In this document: positions 10,975 to 22,643 of the stretch, piece by piece
How the letters are laid out: each line of letters begins with the position of its first letter
Position numbering within the stretch: the first letter of the stretch is position 1
NCBI GenBank assembly: GCA_037903475.1
Contig: JBAJFG010000019.1
Coordinates: 2,541,001 to 2,605,000 of the forward strand
DNA: 64,000 bases
Reading direction: 5' to 3'
DNA from: Ancylostoma caninum
Taxonomy: Eukaryota; Nematoda; Chromadorea; Rhabditida; Ancylostomatidae
The notes under the pieces: model-generated
Databases searched by the model: none
Seen by the model: only the letters and a program-made list of their open reading frames with translations
Told to the model about the DNA's origin: nothing
Position numbers and translations under genes: made by a program

Positions 10975-12280
10975 GAAATCTACGAAAGAGGCTTAGTATG
11001 CATAGGGAAGAACCAATGGAACTTGTTTTCGGGACATGGAAAGCTCTTTGGTTGAATATTTTTCAGCACAGCAACTCGTTCCTGAAAACAGGATAATCAA
11101 GCAAGGAGCGCCGCAGCAAGAGTTCCTCAAAACATCATAAATCACCCAATGGGAATAGACTTCGTTGGTCTGGCTTTTGCTATATTTTTCCGTTTACTGG
11201 AACATTATCGTATTTCAATCGGATCGTGTTAAAAATTTGAACTGTTCTGGTGTTGTTGTCAACTAAAAGCTTGATTTTTTAGTCAAAAAAGAATACCTGT
11301 CTTAGAGCTATATTGCCTTTCAGGCAATTGCTCGGCATTTTCACAATTTCAGGATGTATACGTAGCGCGTAGCACAAGATTCCTTTCTTTTCAACTTTGA
11401 TATTTTCATCGAGGGGCATGATTTTCGATTATGTATTTTGCTATTATTCTTCGATATTTTGCTTTGAAAGACACAAGTTCAATTTTCTTGGGTAACCATT
11501 TCATAACATCCAAATACACGCAAGCTTGCGTCGAAACAGAACCAAAAATTGTCTTCAGTTCTTGCACTAAAGGACTACAATGTCAAAAGCTCTTTCTAGA
11601 GAAAAAAGGAAAATTTCCAACTTTCAAAATACTGATTATACACCATCCATTCCCATATTGTTAGCTTATTTGGTGAAACTAGCACCCAGTGGATATTGGG
11701 TCCTTCGACCATCCAGTAGCAGAATAAGTGGTTTAAATTTACAGTATGGAAGAACTAACAGTAGACGATTCTCTCACATGTTTGATGCATTTTTCAACGG
11801 CACTGCAAGATGACTTCAGATGTTCCCTACTCAAGTTCCTCCATCAGAAAACAGCAGAAAATCCAATGCTAAGCTCAGAGAAGTTAATTTACTCCAACTA
11901 CTCCACAACCTTCCGTGAAATTAACATAATCGATTTCAGGCGCACATATCTCTGCTTCTGCACTATGCTTCAGGCTTCTTGAATCATCACAAAGTTCTTG
12001 TTTCTGCTACAGTCTTTTTACAACGGTTCTCTTCCTCTCAGAATTCGTTGTTCTTGTTAGTATTATATTTCGCTTGTCAAGCACTACAGCGGAATAGCTC
12101 GTTGCTTGGAAATTTACAACATGACGTGGACTACATGACGTGCATTTCTTGCCGCATCGCATTCTTTACCGTGTTTTACGAGTTCTCAAAGGAGGAGCAG
12201 CTGAACATGCTTTTAGTCAACGACGATTTTTCTAGCCATAACCGTGACGAAATGCGGAAGGAAATTTGGTATAAAATGAC
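10975..12280. other. gene-poor AT-rich stretch
   Basis: No exon I can support, apart from a possible terminal exon of the 12.3-kb gene at 11,596-11,576 on the minus strand: CTCTAG acceptor, six codons KELLTL, then TAG, in the right phase. An (AATG)n-like run lies just before this stretch at 10,325-10,348. Confidence 0.4.
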
Positions 12281-12286
12281 GATTAC

Positions 12287-12830
12287 CCAGCTTTCATAGA
12301 TGTTTTGGATAGAAAGCTCTTGAACAACTGCGAAAAGATTGGCGAGAAGAGGAGGAGAGTGGCGGGGAACGTTTCCGACAAACTAATAGGAAAGGAGTCG
12401 CAAAAACAGCCGCATTAATTATGCATCGACCTACGTAACACATTATACCAGGAGGCGACTGACGCAAAAATTGTTTTGCTAGCCCGCTTTTGCTTGGTTA
12501 TGCGCTGATGAATCCTAGTCCAGGAGTAGGAAGAAGGAGGAACTTACTGCGCTGCGTTTTTCCAACGACATCAGTTCCACCGAGATGCGGCTGCACAATG
12601 TTGTAGAGCAGCCTAGCAGCTTCTTCGTCTACAGCACTGTCCTTCTCGCATAGAAGATCGGTGAAATGTTCTGGCTAAAGAACTCATTGCAGCGAGGGTA
12701 ACTACCTGTATGCATATCCACAGTTACATATCAACAAACCTTTTTACTTTTTCCTGATGTTGACAAATTCATCAGCTCGTCATCCGCCAGAAATGTAACG
12801 TCCCAAACGGCGTGGCAGTCGAGAAACGTT
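12287..12830 (-). CDS. internal exons of an unrecognised protein gene (three exons)
   Basis: Minus-strand exons 12,830-12,748, 12,670-12,548 and 12,327-12,287. All junction phases agree (2-in, 1/1, 1/1, 0-out). Donors are GTAAAAAG, GTAAGT and GTAATC; acceptors are ATTATCAG, TTAGCCAG and TTTTCGCAG. The encoded segment reads FLDCHAVWDVTFLADDELM in the first exon, HFTDLLCEKDSAVDEEAARL in the second and VQELSIQNIYESW in the third: acidic, helix-rich, clearly protein-like. Upstream and downstream exons are not resolved; a candidate upstream exon lies at 14,332-14,282. The second intron (12,328-12,547) contains a mariner-type inverted-repeat fragment. I cannot assign a family. Confidence 0.55.
12395..12433 (-). 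mobile_element. solo mariner-type terminal inverted repeat fragment
   Basis: Reverse complement reads TAGGTCGATGCATAATTAAT followed by GCGGC, closely matching the end of the degraded mariner at 17,055 (TTGGTTGGTGCATAATTAAT). The partner TIR was not found nearby. It lies inside an intron of the 12.3-kb gene. Confidence 0.4.
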
Positions 12831-13155
12831 CTGATAATGACTAAAAAAATTTCTGATATTGGTGTAAAATTACTGACGGGTGAGCAGTGTGTAAGTTCGC
12901 AAGCTTACAGGAGGAGGGTCAGCCGCGAAATTCTAGCCACAGAGGGTTTCAGCATTATCGTAGCATTCAAGACTCGGCTAAATAAGAACAGCGAACTAGC
13001 CAAAAAAAATTCTAATTCAAGCGAATTTCATGAGAGAAGACTATGAGTGATATTCTAGAACAGAAGAAGAATACAAGATGAGAGTGATTTTTCCTTATTT
13101 CATTCAAATGTGGAAATGCGGATCCATGCTCTTTTCGCCTAAAATTCTCCACGAG

Positions 13156-13251
13156 ATGCAGATGATGCTTGCTCTCCTGCTTCTGTCATCGCTGGCAAAG
13201 CAATGCAGCTTGGCGTCTTCGGAAAACCCAGAAGATAATATTAACAGTCGA
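13156..13251 (+). CDS. short ORF with strong signal-peptide-like N terminus (candidate)
   Basis: ATG followed by MQMMLALLLLSSLAKQCSLA, a good secretory leader with a hydrophobic core, then an acidic tail (SSENPEDNINSR) to a TAA stop. It may be exon 1 of a secreted protein, but no canonical GT donor follows in frame, so a chance ORF is equally possible. The rest of 13,050-14,280 holds nothing I can support. Confidence 0.2.
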
Positions 13252-14281
13252 TAATGTTCATTTTCTCACCGCAACTTCTTCCTCTGTGGATCTACACATC
13301 AACCCCCTCTCCATAGAACTATTAAAGGAAGGCCGAAAAGCGTGGGCGCCTCAAGTGGCGCTTCTGTTTCTTTTCATTTGTAAGTGTTATCACATTTTCG
13401 TTTCGCATACGATTGATATGTTATCAAATGTGATTTCTTTTCGCGTATGTTTAATTTAGTTTTCTGGTTTTCTACGAGGGTCTTCACACCGCGGCTCTTT
13501 CTGCAGTTTGTTGTTACCCACGATTCTGCAAGGTCCAATACAGCAGTGAAAGAACCATTTTAAAGCTCGACTACGAACGGTTTAGAAGGTCCTCAGCCAA
13601 TAAAAAACAGGAAATGCTAAGATAAATAGAAAATTGGGCCGTATTCAATGAAATTGAGGTAAGAGAACTACACCCACAGTGTGTTTGATGATGTCAATGT
13701 TGAAGGCCTATGCCATGGCTGAAAAGGCCAACTCAGAAATTTCTTGTGAGACAGAATTTTTATGTGAATAGTTGAATACTCGCCGCAATAGCAGAAACCA
13801 ACTGCAGACACAAACACAGGTTGCAGGTAGCACAGGAATTGCAGTGTTCCTCGTGACGCCTATGGTTTTCGGCCACCCTATAAATTAGCAAATTATCGAT
13901 GTTCATCCCTTCATCCCTTCTTGTAATCTTATTAAACTTCTATTGAATTTCATTACTCAGTAAGTTGATATCATCTGGAATAGGGATTTATGGCTCATCT
14001 AAATTTATGAAGTAGATTTCTTGGGGTAGCTGTGCCAAATAGAGAAAAAAATTTTTGCAACCAACTGTTTCAACTCGCAGCTCGATGACCTCTTCTAAGA
14101 GAGCAATCGTACTTTAAATCGGAATTCTCTGAATTATTTCTGCTCAAAATAATTCGAGATTCGAGCGTATACAAAGCAGCAGCGTTAATGGAAAATGTGA
14201 AGTTAAAATGGGGAAACGGTCAAAATTGAGCAAAAAAAGTAGAGGCAGCTCTGTTGACTCTCCACAACACGCCGAACTCAC

Positions 14282-14332
14282 TGGCAGGTCCAGTTCGTCT
14301 GTTAACCACCATCGCATCAAGCCCAGGTTGTT
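14282..14332 (-). CDS. candidate internal exon, unrecognised
   Basis: 17-codon phase 0/0 exon (NNLGLMRWWLTDELDLP) bounded by a GATTAG acceptor and a consensus GTGAGT donor. A second candidate just upstream at 14,427-14,377 (GGKLYGTMIFNTEDSER, GTAAGG donor) is out of phase with it, so at least one is not a direct neighbour. Possibly part of the minus-strand gene at 12.3-12.8 kb. Confidence 0.3.
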
Positions 14333-14921
14333 CTAATCGCAGGAGTGATGTGGAAGTAATCTTAATTCAACCTTACCGTTCTGAGTCCTCAGTGTTGAAT
14401 ATCATTGTACCGTACAGTTTTCCACCTCTGCCTTTTGTTTAAGGAGTACAGCACGTATGAGCAGAACTCGTCTTCGAGCAGTGCGAGCAGCCGCTTCTCA
14501 ACTCTCTGAATGTTTGAACAAATGTTCAGTGAAGTACGAAATAGAGAGAAGCAAAGGCTATTCCCAACTTGCTAAGGGTTTTCGCAGGGTCATGTAGTGT
14601 TTTGAAAATGACCACTCTGTCAGCCTTCTTTCTGTGCATTCGAGGGTTACCCCGACGGGCAGCATCACCTCTATGCCATCGCGAGTCCTTACTATTGTAT
14701 GGTCTACGCTAAAGTACAAGAGTGTTGCATCAAAAATAATGTGGGTGAACTCGCCATCTCATCTCAACTATAATATTCTTCAACGGGCCCCGCCATGTTG
14801 TGGAGACACATCCTAATAAGCGGCGATCGAGTAAATTTTGTGATATAATGGAAAAGAAGCTATTCGAAACACAGCTGAACCGACGATAGATGGTGAATGC
14901 ATAGGTTCATGAAATGATAGT

Positions 14922-15135
14922 TTACTTCCAGGCGTAACCCTTCAGAAATTCTTGGGTTAGTCGAATACAAAAGAATCCCAAAAGAATGCAGAAGGACAGC
15001 AGCAGAATTGTGTCCAAGCCCCTCAGCCAGAATGGTTTCTGCTGTGGTTCTCTCCTAATTGGACACCTAAAGTGTTCCTCCTGCAAATTTGCCTGAGATT
15101 CACATGCAGATTGGTACTTGTTCCACAGATAAGAC
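14922..15135 (-). CDS. candidate last exon of a single-pass membrane protein
   Basis: Minus-strand exon from an AG acceptor at 15,136 to TAA at 14,924-14,922, 71 codons open. It encodes a hydrophilic region (NKYQSACESQANLQEEHFRC), a basic linker, one strong membrane helix (LDTILLLSFCILLGFFCI) and a short basic tail ending GYAWK. This resembles the C terminus of a type I membrane or tail-anchored protein. Upstream exons are not identified and I do not recognise the family. Confidence 0.4.
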
Positions 15136-15265
15136 CTATTCCCAAGCAAAAGTCACACTGTCATGATAGGGATTACGTATTCATGTAGCAAAGAAACTCT
15201 GCAGTGCTCGTATCCACATTGGCTAGAACTGAACATCCGACCACAGGAAGTCAATGTTGGAAAAA

Positions 15266-15407
15266 CTATGTATTCATTAACGTTTACTACTGCTGTCCTA
15301 TAGAGATACATAGCTTAAAGAATGCTTAGAATTTTACTATGTATTCATTAACGTTTACTACTGCTGCCCTATAGAGATACATAGCTTAAAGAATGCTTAG
15401 AATTTTA
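15266..15407. repeat. tandem duplication, 71-bp period, two copies
   Basis: The block beginning CTATGTATTCATTAACG at 15,266 repeats at 15,337 with one visible mismatch (GTCC versus GCCC). Near identity implies a recent local duplication. No coding potential. Confidence 0.85.
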
Positions 15408-15739
15408 TTTAGTTCAAGGAAAAATTATCGCAGCTGCTCACTCAAAACTAAAGTAAGCTCGAATAATTCGAATCAACGAGTAATCCAAATCGCTCAGAAA
15501 CAGAAGAGTTGTTCAAAAAATCGATGCTGACGATGAACTAGAAAGAGAAGAAATGAATACAGGCGTTGAATATCATACTAAACGCCTAGCAAATTTTCAT
15601 TGTCCAGGAAAAAAGGTGTCTAACTATTTCAGGTGCTAATAATGTCAGGCAAATGATAAATGACAGGGTCGATGTAGAACAACCTCTTATTCGACATGTA
15701 GTACGTTATATTCATTTATTTATTATATACATTGTGGAG

Positions 15740-16029
15740 GGGTGCGTGTGGCGCAGTGGTAAGAGGCTCGCTGCGCACGCACACGATCGATGGTTCGATC
15801 CCGCCCGAGGCCAACCAAGCCTTCCATCCCTCCGGGGTCGGTAAATTGGTACCAGAGAAGTCTGGGAGGATGAAGCACTGAGTTGGTACATCGGGTGCCT
15901 CCCCCCTGCAAGTCATTGCATAGGACACATACGCATTCAAGGCCTCTACGATGCTCAGATGAAGTCGAATGCGTGGCGCATCCCTCGTGACGGGATTGAT
16001 TAACGCCGACCACTTTATCCTTTATCCTT
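15740..16029 (+). mobile_element. tRNA-derived SINE with perfect TSDs
   Basis: The head resembles a tRNA: A-box TGGCGCAGTGGTAAGAGG near 15,749 and B-box GGTTCGATCCC near 15,792 (the pol III internal promoter). A tRNA-unrelated body follows, then a (CTTTATC)n-type tail at 16,014-16,029. A 14-bp TSD, TATACATTGTGGAG, flanks it at 15,726-15,739 and 16,030-16,043. A body-only relative lies at 60,667-60,815. Mobilised in trans by a LINE, possibly the RTE family seen at 51-52 kb. Not a functional tRNA: the stems are imperfect and the sequence continues into the body. Confidence 0.85.
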
Positions 16030-16532
16030 TATACATTGTGGAGAGTCACAATGCCACCCTTCGCAAAGAAGGTATATAAAGAAAGGACCACAGAAAGGTT
16101 ATCGGAGGATTGAAAGAGTAATAAAATCATAGATTAAAATTGCGGTGTGCGTGAGACAACCGTATCGACCCACTGCTGCTCCCACTAACAGAACGAGTGA
16201 AACAAATGCAAATATTGTTTAATTCTGGCTCTGAAAGTAAGGTGTAACAGGATGAAAGCATTTGAAAATGATAATTTTTTTCAATTGATACAGGAAAGCA
16301 GACATGGGCAGTCGTGAGACAATCGAAAAAAAAACAAATGATAGAGATGCTTTTGCTTGAAAGTTGGGTCACTTTGCTTCACAGTTTTCTCAATAAATCT
16401 TTGGCAATAGGAAAGGGTAAGAACTCTGAAGATCTTAGGCTTGATTAAAGGAACTGAAAGGTCAAGGCAAACATCAGAATCCTAGTATAAGTATAAGTTG
16501 TGGCGCAAAAATAACAGTGTTTTTTTTTCGAG

Positions 16533-16873
16533 TTATCTACAGTCGAGCTGGTTCTGAGATATGCACAATCAAGCTGCTGTTGAGAAGAGAAGCTTGCACT
16601 CAGTTGTTGGTGCGGAAAGGTATTTATATGCCAACATTTTCATATGAGGGAATTTGCAGGTGTCATCAATATCGCTGTTCTAATACTCAGAAGGATCAAT
16701 ACAGAATGATGGCTTCTGCGCAAGGAATTTGCCCACTTCCTAAAACAGTTGCAGATTTACGAATGTTTTCATTAGTATTATACATCCAACCTCAACAAGA
16801 TGATAAAATGTTCATGAAAGCAGATTGTTCTCCGGTGTGTCTTACTGCTGATCATATTCCAGAATCGTCGTAA
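16533..16873 (+). CDS. candidate terminal exon of a Cys-containing protein, unrecognised
   Basis: 113 codons open after a strong polypyrimidine acceptor (T-run ending CGAG at 16,532) to a TAA at 16,873. Residues include SEICTIKLLLRREACTQLL, GICRCHQYRCSN, GICPLPKTVADLRMF and KADCSPVCLTADHIPESS, with eight cysteines in a spacing suggestive of an extracellular disulphide domain. Such a long open frame is uncommon in surrounding AT-rich sequence. No upstream exon or family match found. Confidence 0.4.
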
Positions 16874-17054
16874 CTATGCGTATAATCTTTTGTACATCAG
16901 GAGAATGTTGTGTAAAGCAAGAAAAGTAGGCATTTCAGATAATATGTGTTCTACTAACGAATTGGATTCTAACGGTTTCTTGGGGTTTTTCGTTAATTCT
17001 TTAATTCGTTACGTAACGGCATACTACATACTATGTAGATGTCACACTATTAAT

Positions 17055-17959
17055 TTGGTTGGTGCATAATTAATGCGGTTTTTTTCGCACTTTTCTCGTT
17101 AAGAACTAACGCTTACGGACGGTTTTTTATGCAAATAATCCTCTTCTTCCATTTAGTAACGGCGCTATCGAAAATCTTATTTCACATTCACCATCTCGTG
17201 CTCTACCACTTCGAGAAGGGTCGGAATGCGGCACAGTCATTCCGCGATCTTAACGAAATTTTAGCCGGAGAAAAATCAGAAGAGCCAAGTCGAAAAATAC
17301 GAGAAAGAGGTGTGCAATCCTACTGCTAAAAAAGAAGAGCTCGTTGATCAAATTTCAATCACCAGGAATTTTTGCCAGCCGTGGAAGGGAAAGAGGTTCC
17401 ATTGACAAGAGTCCTCAGAAATGGAGCCTGGCCCGCATTACTGCAGAAAATCGGTAAAATCGGTAGAAATTCAAAAATTGTTCCTGTCTGAAATTTCGTG
17501 TGGAGGATCCAATTAGCCAACCTCTGCGCTTTTCTAAGCCTTTTGAGAAGAAGAACGATGGTCAAATGGTCTATTTTGAAGAATTTCTGACAGCGTTCTC
17601 GCTGTCACGTTTTCGTCGTCCTCCAGGCTGTCCAAAATTCCTGGTGTTTGAATTTAATGACGGACCTCTTATTTCTTCATCTATGAAGCTTGCACCTTAT
17701 GAATATGAACAATTATTCAACTTGGCCTTGCTGATTAGTTTTTCTTCGAAAGGCTTGGTGAGATCGCAAAATGACTGTGCTGCATTCCAACTTTTGCCGA
17801 AGTGTTAGAGGATATTATGGCGGATGTGGATGCGGCTTTCGATAGAACCTTTAACGAGTGAAAACAGGGGATTGTTTTCGTGAAAAAACCACTCGAAAAG
17901 CTCTAATTCTTATCGGGAAAAGAAGTCGCAAAGTAGCCGCATTGATTATGTACCAAGCT
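17055..17959 (+). mobile_element. degraded mariner element
   Basis: Ends are mariner-type TIRs: TTGGTTGGTGCATAATTAAT on the left and, reversed, TAGCTTGGTACATAATCAAT on the right. Near 17,200-17,275 is a transposase N-terminal helix-turn-helix remnant (FEKGRNAAQSFRDLNEIL). The rest is broken and shortened (about 0.9 kb versus 1.3 kb usual). It is flanked by ~28-bp near-direct repeats (17,020-17,050 and 17,961-17,988), longer than a TA target duplication. Confidence 0.6.
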
Positions 17960-18059
17960 ACATATTACATACTATGTATGTCACACTACTCACTTCTCGG
18001 CTTTTCGTTGCTCTCATCTAGTTATTTATTTATTAATTTATTTATTCAATGCCCTCTAG

Positions 18060-19650
18060 GTTAGAGCAAATAAAAATTGTGGAATTATCTAAACCAACAA
18101 TAAATAAGATATTCGAGAACAAAAAAAGCAAGAAGCTCATGCACCGAATGTAAAGAAAGGAAAAGTTATTCCCGATGAGAAAGGCCATCCACTTCAAGTT
18201 CACCCTCGTTCCTCTTATCTACCTAGGAACAGTGAAGTATCAATTTGATGATATATAAGATGCAGGTGGTAACAGCGGTGATGAAGCAACTAGTACGAAA
18301 GTCAAAAAAGCCGCTGGAACGGATGATCCGCTGATTGCTACCTCCGTAATGCTGGCTGTGGCGTTCTTGTGATAATACGATGCTACGACGGCTCACGCTA
18401 CGTAGGGGCCATAAATCTTGAACGTAGCTCTTTAATAATTGGCTTTGCATATGCAGAGTAGCGTCATTCATTGACCAATCGTCGGGCATTCTCGTAATCC
18501 TACGCAAAACTTTCATTTTTTTTGGATTGGTCCACATAGAACAGGTCACGCTACTGGAGCCAATCTGCTAGAAAGCGATGAGCTGAGTGGTCCCGCTAAA
18601 ACGGGGATTTCGAATGTTTTGACTGCCTTCGGAATTGTAAGAGTGCTCAGTGCATGCGGTTACCGAGAATTGTGCCAAGATATCGAGGTCGAAAAATTCC
18701 GCGGGTGTTTCCTTTGAACAAATCGCTTGATCCTCAACCAACCGTTTACACTGCGTGTCGCAGTTATGGGTTCAACATACATAAATTATACGTAGTAACA
18801 GGAATCTCGAAATTTTAAACTGTCTGAAAAACTTTGCTCACTACTCGCAAGCTAACATTAACTCAAATAACATTGCAAACGTTCTCTTTTCGGTGCCAAC
18901 ACGTCTCATAAATAGGAGAAGATGATGATCGCGATTAGCAAGTTGACGTCATCCATGCAACTCATCCGAATTGTTCTAGGAGCGCTTCAACGTTGATTTG
19001 TAGCCGTGGTATACAAATGATGCAAGAATCTGCAAAGCAGACTAATCCGGCTAACCGTGAAGCTCATTTCCGAAAACCATGAAAAAAAAAACTATGAAAA
19101 GTCTTGCTATCACTAATCTTGGGTGTTTTTTTTTGCGTCTTTCCTCTGAGTGACACTTAATCAGTGACACTTATTCTCCTCGCACGGCCTTATCTTCAAT
19201 TGTTTCCCGTGTTTATTTAAACTGATGTCGTTGAAAACTCAGAATTCATAAAATCGTAGTGGCGGAAATGCATATACATAATGCATGGTTTAGAGGCAGC
19301 TTTATGCATCTTTTAAAAATTAAAGTGGCTTTCGCTTAGCACCGATGAGTTCCATGTAGGTCTATATTGTTACCCAATTTTCGTATAGAGCTGGGACCGA
19401 AATGGGCATGACATGTCTTGTACGTATTTCGTTTACCTACCTTTTTGTTCCTTTTTATCCTACAGCTGCCGTAGTTCAAATTGGCTTCGCACGCTCTACG
19501 TAACAAGCAAGTGAAAAATATTGTACCAGCTGCCTTCAAACCATCTACCTAGTGCAAGTCACAAGAACTAGAAATTTAATGGGATTTATGGCTTACATTC
19601 ACGAAATTTATGACCTCGCACATTTGTCTTCCCATAACTCCACTTCCTTC
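18060..19650. other. no supported feature
   Basis: AT-rich, with scattered short ORFs on both strands and no consistent splice-bounded exon, TIR or repeat that I can defend. Confidence 0.4.
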
Positions 19651-19659
19651 TAAAATTAC

Positions 19660-20110
19660 TCGTCACCCGCGGCGCTCGCGCATGTGCTTGATCGAAAATA
19701 GCGACAATAACGGCTGCAGCGAGCATCTGATTGTGCGGCCGGCGCAGACGACGAGAGGATCAGCTGTTTACATGCGAGAGCCAACGCGGGCCGGAGAGCG
19801 CAGCGGCGACGTGCGTTACTGGTTTGCGGGTCGTCGTCAGCTGAGAGTGCCTAGGAGTACGGGGCCCGCGGAGGGCGCGGGGGCGGCAGCGTGCAGGGAG
19901 CGAGGCAGCGCCAAGCTACTGCAGCTGCATGTGAACCAGTTGTACTGGTCGCACTGGCTGCCTGCGCGGTTGTGCTTCCTGCCCCGTCTTTGGAGCCCTG
20001 CTCCCCACCCCCGTTACCGACGACACCTCAGGGTCCGCTGAGCTCCTGCTCGCTTCCAAGCTGAAAGCAGAACTTCATCGATCTCTCCACGCCTCCTCCC
20101 CCCTACTACC
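19660..20110. promoter_or_regulatory. GC-rich island (possible promoter or first exon)
   Basis: About 450 bp with markedly higher GC and many CpGs in a 40% GC neighbourhood. It contains CAGCTG E-boxes and, just downstream, a TGACGTAA CRE-like site near 20,155. One frame stays open on the plus strand from an ATG near 19,771 to 20,041 but resembles no protein I know. Foreign or transposon origin is also possible. Confidence 0.3.
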
Positions 20111-20331
20111 ACTTCTCCTCTTTCACGTCATCTGTGCTCACTTCACAAATCGATGACGTAATGCTTACCGCTTGAGGGTTCGCACGAGCAGAGTAGCGAA
20201 GCATTGGTCCAATAAATCGACGAGCCATAGTCCTTGTCATGCATGAACCTCTCCAATATCCTCCTGAGCCGGGATATTCTTTCTTTGTATTTTCTATTTG
20301 TAGATAGTATAGTAGCAGCGCAATAATATTA

Positions 20332-21607
20332 GGTGCGTGCAAAAGTTCCGGGGCAGTTGGTGGTATTTCACCGTTCAACGTCGTTTTGCTCCTTGCGTTT
20401 GCGACATCCTGCAACGGGTTTCATGTACGCTGGTAGTCTAAAACATCTTCTACCTATACCACTTTTGGCTCGGATCTATGTCACTGCGTTGCTCTGTTTT
20501 GGGTGTAAAACCAATGCTATGAGCTGTGCAATAATTTGGGGAATTTCGCTTTATGAAATCAAATCTAGACGATCAACCAGAGAAGCGACCTATAGCATCA
20601 ATAATGCGTTTGTGGAGAGTATGTTCTCTAAAACGCCAGGTGCTCGAAAGTTCCTAGGAATTCTGAGCGGAGGTGAGAGCATGGAAGATGCTTCACAAGT
20701 TGGTCAGAAATTTGGTCGTCGCAAAGGCGCCAGGAAAGAGCAGGTTGAACCAGACCTTGTCCAAACTGCGCAAGACATTACGGGGAATTTAGTCTACAAT
20801 GTCTCGTCACTTGAAGGAAATCGGTAAGAAGGAGAAGGTGAATAGATGGATTTTGCATCAGTTGAGCGAAGAGCACTAACGCCCACACTGGGTCTGCAGA
20901 TATTCGACCTTCAGATTTCCTAACAATTCGTTCCATGGAAGAATTGTTATTGTTGATAGAGAATGGGTGAGGTGCGACAATAGGAGGAGATCATCCTAAA
21001 GTCCGGGCTCCTACCTACCATCCCCCTTAAAAAATGGCCGAACCATCACTACATACCTTCTTTTAAAAAATTTTGACCTTTCATGGTCAGCAACGTGACT
21101 CATCTGCTATGAATTCTTCTTCTAATGAATGCATAATAATTTCCCTATAGTTTTTTCCTTTTCCATAATGTAATCACGGGAAAACTCTTGAGCATAGGGC
21201 CGACACAGGCGGAAATGTGTGGTCTGATCCGGCTGTGGGATAACGCACACAAGCACGTTGCAGTGTCAACCGTATACAGAATTGGCCACTCGTGCTCCGA
21301 AATTCTAGCCTAACCTACATTACTCCTTATACCTACCTCTAACAGACTACCCCCATTTCAATCTTCTATGGCTTTACCTATGCTGTAAAACTTTTAATGA
21401 ACAGACCCTACTGAAAAACGACGTGTGCCACTATTACAGGTGTAGACCTGTCAAATTTTTAGCTTCTGGAAAAATCTTTCCTGCGCTATATTGGCAACAT
21501 TACGCAAATGCCAATGCTTTTTGCTTTGAACCAAATTGATGACTTTGAGTCAAGTTATGGCGTTTTGAAAAATTACGTGCAACTGCCCCGGAACTTTTGC
21601 AAGCACC
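20332..21607 (+). mobile_element. degraded mariner with matching TIRs
   Basis: 1,276 bp between TA dinucleotides (20,330-20,331 and 21,608-21,609). The TIRs GGTGCGTGCAAAAGTTCCGG and, reversed, GGTGCTTGCAAAAGTTCCGG continue for about 26 bp. Transposase remnants in order are NNAFVESMFSKTPGARKF near 20,600, SGGESMEDASQVGQKF near 20,670, and MSRHLKEIGKKEKVNRWILH near 20,800, the classic mariner DNA-binding and linker region. Frames shift between the blocks and no intact DD34D catalytic region was seen. Inactive. Confidence 0.75.
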
Positions 21608-22643
21608 TAATAGTAGCAGTGCACCAACAAAGGAAATTTTCAAGCTATTCATTTCCATTTTCTTGAGATTCAAAACACTGAGCCTAACAAAGCTTCGTGG
21701 TCTCGTTTTATTCAGTGCTGCTCCATTTCTGAAGAATAACACTACAGGGTACCCGCTAGCTCCTACGTCAGAAAAGCGTATCCATGTCAGCTGTCCTTTT
21801 TTGTTAGCCGTAAACATTGTGAAGCTTTTTCAATCCACATCACCTTTTTCCTCTATTTTTTCTTACAAAGGGTTCACGCATGTGCAGTACCGATTTGTTC
21901 TTATCTCCGATTGTTCACCTTTTTCACCGTCACTGAGAGTTAATTTTTCAGATTTCCACATTTGTGAATGTTTTCATTTGTGGGGTACTACAAATACTGG
22001 TAGTGGGAGGTATTTCTCTGCTATCGATGTCTCATCAGCTCACTGAAGCAGTACTGTAATTTTTGTACTTTCATTTTTTGAGACCGAATAGATACCAAAT
22101 GCACAATGTAGTCACCTCAACTGAATTTTTGGGGAACTGTTTAGTAGTTGGAATATTCGAGAAAGGAAGTCCTTCAAACTCAAGTTTTCAACACATCCAC
22201 TATCGAGTGTTCGACTATATCTACCACCCTTAGACCCTTGGCTGGATGCATCGAGATTACCCAAGGTACGCGCGTCGACGCCAGCGTTGGGTGGTACATT
22301 TAGAGAGCATCAGCACGTTTACTCTTGGTAATCTCAATGACGCATGCGTCCCTTTAATTTAAGAGTAGTCACCCCCACCGCTAGTGTGCAGGGTCTCCTG
22401 TTCCTTTCCCGAGCAAGCGAATCATTCTGCAACTCATGTGTCGTGAATGCTTGACGTATTCCCATTTTAGCACGAGTTCTGCCGGCGTTGCCTTCTATTC
22501 CCCTTTTTCCCGTGTGGCTGACCCTATAATTTCCGCCAGCATGTGAAGGTCGTAGCCCAGGGCTTCTCAGCTGTTGCGTGGTCGCTTCACTGTTGTCACT
22601 ATCGCTGTTGTTGTGCTGTTTCGTGACTGTTTGCTGCTTGGTG

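Noticed and set aside
15740..15812. tRNA-like sequence with A and B boxes
   Set aside because: Continues into a SINE body with a tail and TSDs, and the stems do not form a sound cloverleaf; treated as a SINE head, not a tRNA gene.
21597..22046. 149-codon open frame downstream of the mariner
   Set aside because: Starts inside the mariner TIR and is Phe/Ser/Leu-rich, as expected from T-rich non-coding DNA.
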